From an uncultured Polaromonas sp. (GTDB taxonomy: Bacteria; Pseudomonadota; Gammaproteobacteria; Burkholderiales; Burkholderiaceae), in assembly GCA_946479075.1 (NCBI GenBank), contig CAMLDT010000196.1, positions 1 to 6,574 of the forward strand: a stretch of 6,574 bases of DNA, written 5' to 3'. Under the pieces are notes generated by a model that saw only the letters and a list, made by a program, of their open reading frames with translations, searched no databases and had not been told where the DNA came from. Numbering within the stretch: the first letter of the stretch is position 1; every line of letters begins with the position of its first letter. Positions 4,965 through 6,574 of the stretch are shown here, in pieces. The position numbers were made by a program, and so were the translations under genes.

Positions 4965-6574
4965 TCAATAGTCGTCGAGCACGGCGCCCTTGCTGGCGCT
5001 GGAGGCGTTGAAGGCAAACTTGGCTTGCACGCCGCGCATGTAGCGTGGCAGGGGGGCTTTCCAGCCTTGCTTGCGTTTGGCCAGTTCAGCGTCGTCGATG
5101 TTCAGTTGCAGCAGCAGCTGCTTGGCGTCGATGGTGATCGAGTCACCTTCCTGGATGAAGGCAATGTTGCCGCCGGCCGCCGCCTCGGGCGCGACATGGC
5201 CGACCACCATGCCCCAGGTGCCGCCGGAGAAGCGCCCGTCCGTGATCAGGCCGACGCTTTCGCCCAGGCCGGCGCCGATCAGTGCACCGGTCGGTGCCAG
5301 CATCTCGGGCATGCCGGGACCGCCCTTGGGGCCGAGGTAGCGCAGCACCATCACGTCGCCCGCCACAATCTTGCCGGCCAGGATGGCGGCAAGTGCCGAC
5401 TGCTCATCGTCAAAAACGCGCGCCGGGCCGGTCATCACCGGGTTTTTCAGGCCGGTGATCTTGGCGACGCAACCTTCGGGCGAGAGGTTGCCCTTGAGGA
5501 TCGCCAGGTGGCCTTGCGCATACATCGGCTTGTCGATGGGACGGATCACGTCCTGGTCGGCGCGTGGCGCGTCCGGCACGTCTTTCAGCACCTCGGCAAT
5601 CGTCTTGCCTTCAATCGTCAGGCAGTCGCCGTGCAGCAGGCCGGCTGCCAGCAAGGTTTTCATGACCTGCGGAATGCCACCGGCCTTGTGCAGGTCCACC
5701 GCCAGGTATTTGCCCGAAGGTTTGAGGTCACACAGCACCGGCGTTTTGACCCGCACACGCTCGAAGTCGTCAATCGTCCAGTCCACGCCGGCCGCATGCG
5801 CAATCGCCAGGAAATGCAGCACGGCGTTGGTCGAGCCGCCCGTGGCCATGATGACGGCGACAGCGTTTTCAATCGATTTTTTGGTGACGATATCGCGTGG
5901 CTTGATGTTCTTGCGGATCGCCTCGACCAGCACTTTCGCCGACTCTTTCGCCGAGTTGGCTTTTTCGTCGTGCGGGTTCGCCATGGTGGACGAGTAGGGC
6001 AGGGAGATGCCCAGCGCCTCGAAGGCCGAGGACATGGTGTTGGCGGTATACATGCCGCCGCAGCTGCCGGTGCCGGGAATCGCGCGGCGCTCTATCTGCA
6101 GCAGGTCCTCGTCGCTCATGCGGCCCGACGAATGTTCGCCCACGGCCTCGAACACGCTGACGATGTTGAGGTCCTTGCCCTTGTAGTGGCCGGGCAGGAT
6201 GGTGCCGCCGTAAACATAAATCGCCGGCACGTTGGCGCGCAGCATGCCCATCAGGCCGCCGGGCATGTTCTTGTCGCAGCCGCCGACCACCAGCACGCCA
6301 TCCATCCACTGGCCCTGCACGCAGGTCTCGATGCAGTCCGAAATCACTTCACGGCTGACCAGCGAATACTTCATGCCTTCGGTGCCCATGGCCATGCCGT
6401 CGGAGATCGTCGGGGTGCCGAAGACCTGCGCATTGCCGCCGGCTTCCTCGATGCCGGCAATCGCCGCGTCGGCCAGCTTCTGCAGGCCGCTGTTGCAGGG
6501 GGTGATGGTGCTGTGGCCATTGGCCACGCCGACCATGGGTTTCTTGAAGTCGCCGGCCTCGTAGCCCATGGCGT
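4965..6574 (-). CDS. ilvD: Dihydroxy-acid dehydratase, N-terminus truncated by window edge
   Basis: Dehydrates 2,3-dihydroxy-isovalerate and 2,3-dihydroxy-3-methylvalerate to the 2-keto acids that become valine, leucine and isoleucine (and pantothenate). About 536 residues are visible. The frame is still open at the right edge, and family members of this shorter type are about 560 residues, so roughly 25 N-terminal residues are missing; the ATG at 6569 is an internal Met (MGYEAGDF). Counting from that Met, the iron-sulfur cysteines are expected to be Cys25 (TPCNSG), Cys98 ([10 protein letters not shown]) and Cys170 ([12 protein letters not shown]). Lys100 in CDK is the probable carbamylated Mg ligand, and Ser448 in [11 protein letters not shown] is the catalytic base region. 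The closer similarity to short IlvD proteins than to the 616-residue E. coli form suggests an oxygen-tolerant [2Fe-2S] cluster, which is inferred. Related sugar-acid dehydratases (EDD, araC-type) are less likely given the GHSTITPCN start and overall match. It ends in DDY and a strong terminator. Confidence 0.95.
   Translation of the reverse strand, partial: AMGYEAGDFKKPMVGVANGHSTITPCNSGLQKLADAAIAGIEEAGGNAQVFGTPTISDGMAMGTEGMKYSLVSREVISDCIETCVQGQWMDGVLVVGGCDKNMPGGLMGMLRANVPAIYVYGGTILPGHYKGKDLNIVSVFEAVGEHSSGRMSDEDLLQIERRAIPGTGSCGGMYTANTMSSAFEALGISLPYSSTMANPHDEKANSAKESAKVLVEAIRKNIKPRDIVTKKSIENAVAVIMATGGSTNAVLHFLAIAHAAGVDWTIDDFERVRVKTPVLCDLKPSGKYLAVDLHKAGGIPQVMKTLLAAGLLHGDCLTIEGKTIAEVLKDVPDAPRADQDVIRPIDKPMYAQGHLAILKGNLSPEGCVAKITGLKNPVMTGPARVFDDEQSALAAILAGKIVAGDVMVLRYLGPKGGPGMPEMLAPTGALIGAGLGESVGLITDGRFSGGTWGMVVGHVAPEAAAGGNIAFIQEGDSITIDAKQLLLQLNIDDAELAKRKQGWKAPLPRYMRGVQAKFAFNASSASKGAVLDDY

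Noticed and set aside
5371..5997. 208-residue plus-strand open frame inside ilvD, and similar frames at 5071-5340 and 6232-6564
   Set aside because: They are Ser/Pro/Arg-rich antisense shadows of ilvD with no ribosome binding sites or recognisable domains.
1..6574. Search for CRISPR arrays, toxin-antitoxin pairs, phage, IS ends, tRNAs or riboswitches
   Set aside because: No spaced direct repeats, transposase, integrase, cloverleaf or known aptamer pattern was visible. The window is consistent with stable core chromosome.

Overview
This is ordinary chromosomal DNA from a GC-rich betaproteobacterium, most likely Burkholderiales and Comamonadaceae-like (Polaromonas or Rhodoferax type). The placement rests on the protein flavour, on a small tryptophan-rich membrane protein of a family I associate with Burkholderiales, and on an intergenic repeat of a type I recall from Comamonadaceae. 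No 16S or other decisive marker is present, so it is an inference. I see no tRNA, rRNA, CRISPR, transposase or phage gene.

Layout, left to right: (1) the 3' part of fumC (class II fumarase, +), cut by the left edge; (2) a UPF0114/YqhA-like inner-membrane protein (-); (3) a complete acs (acetyl-CoA synthetase, +); (4) a small periplasmic cytochrome c of the c551/c8 type (-); (5) a 79-residue tryptophan-rich membrane protein (+); (6) most of ilvD (dihydroxy-acid dehydratase, -), whose N-terminus runs off the right edge. The six genes strictly alternate in strand, so each looks like its own transcription unit. Each of the three tail-to-tail gaps holds an intrinsic-terminator hairpin, and two of these have U-tracts on both strands. 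The two head-to-head gaps (1874-2032 and 4418-4535) must hold the promoters of genes 2/3 and 4/5.

Functionally it is a housekeeping neighbourhood. Acs activates acetate to acetyl-CoA, fumarase works in the TCA cycle that oxidises it, the cytochrome is a periplasmic electron carrier, and IlvD makes the 2-keto acid precursors of branched-chain amino acids. No shared operon links them, so co-location should not be read as a pathway.

I did not find a novel multi-gene system. The points worth a second look are modest: the uncharacterised Trp-rich protein, the UPF0114 protein with an enlarged loop and no visible ribosome binding site, a repeat element touching the fumC stop codon, and a palindrome-rich spacer before ilvD.
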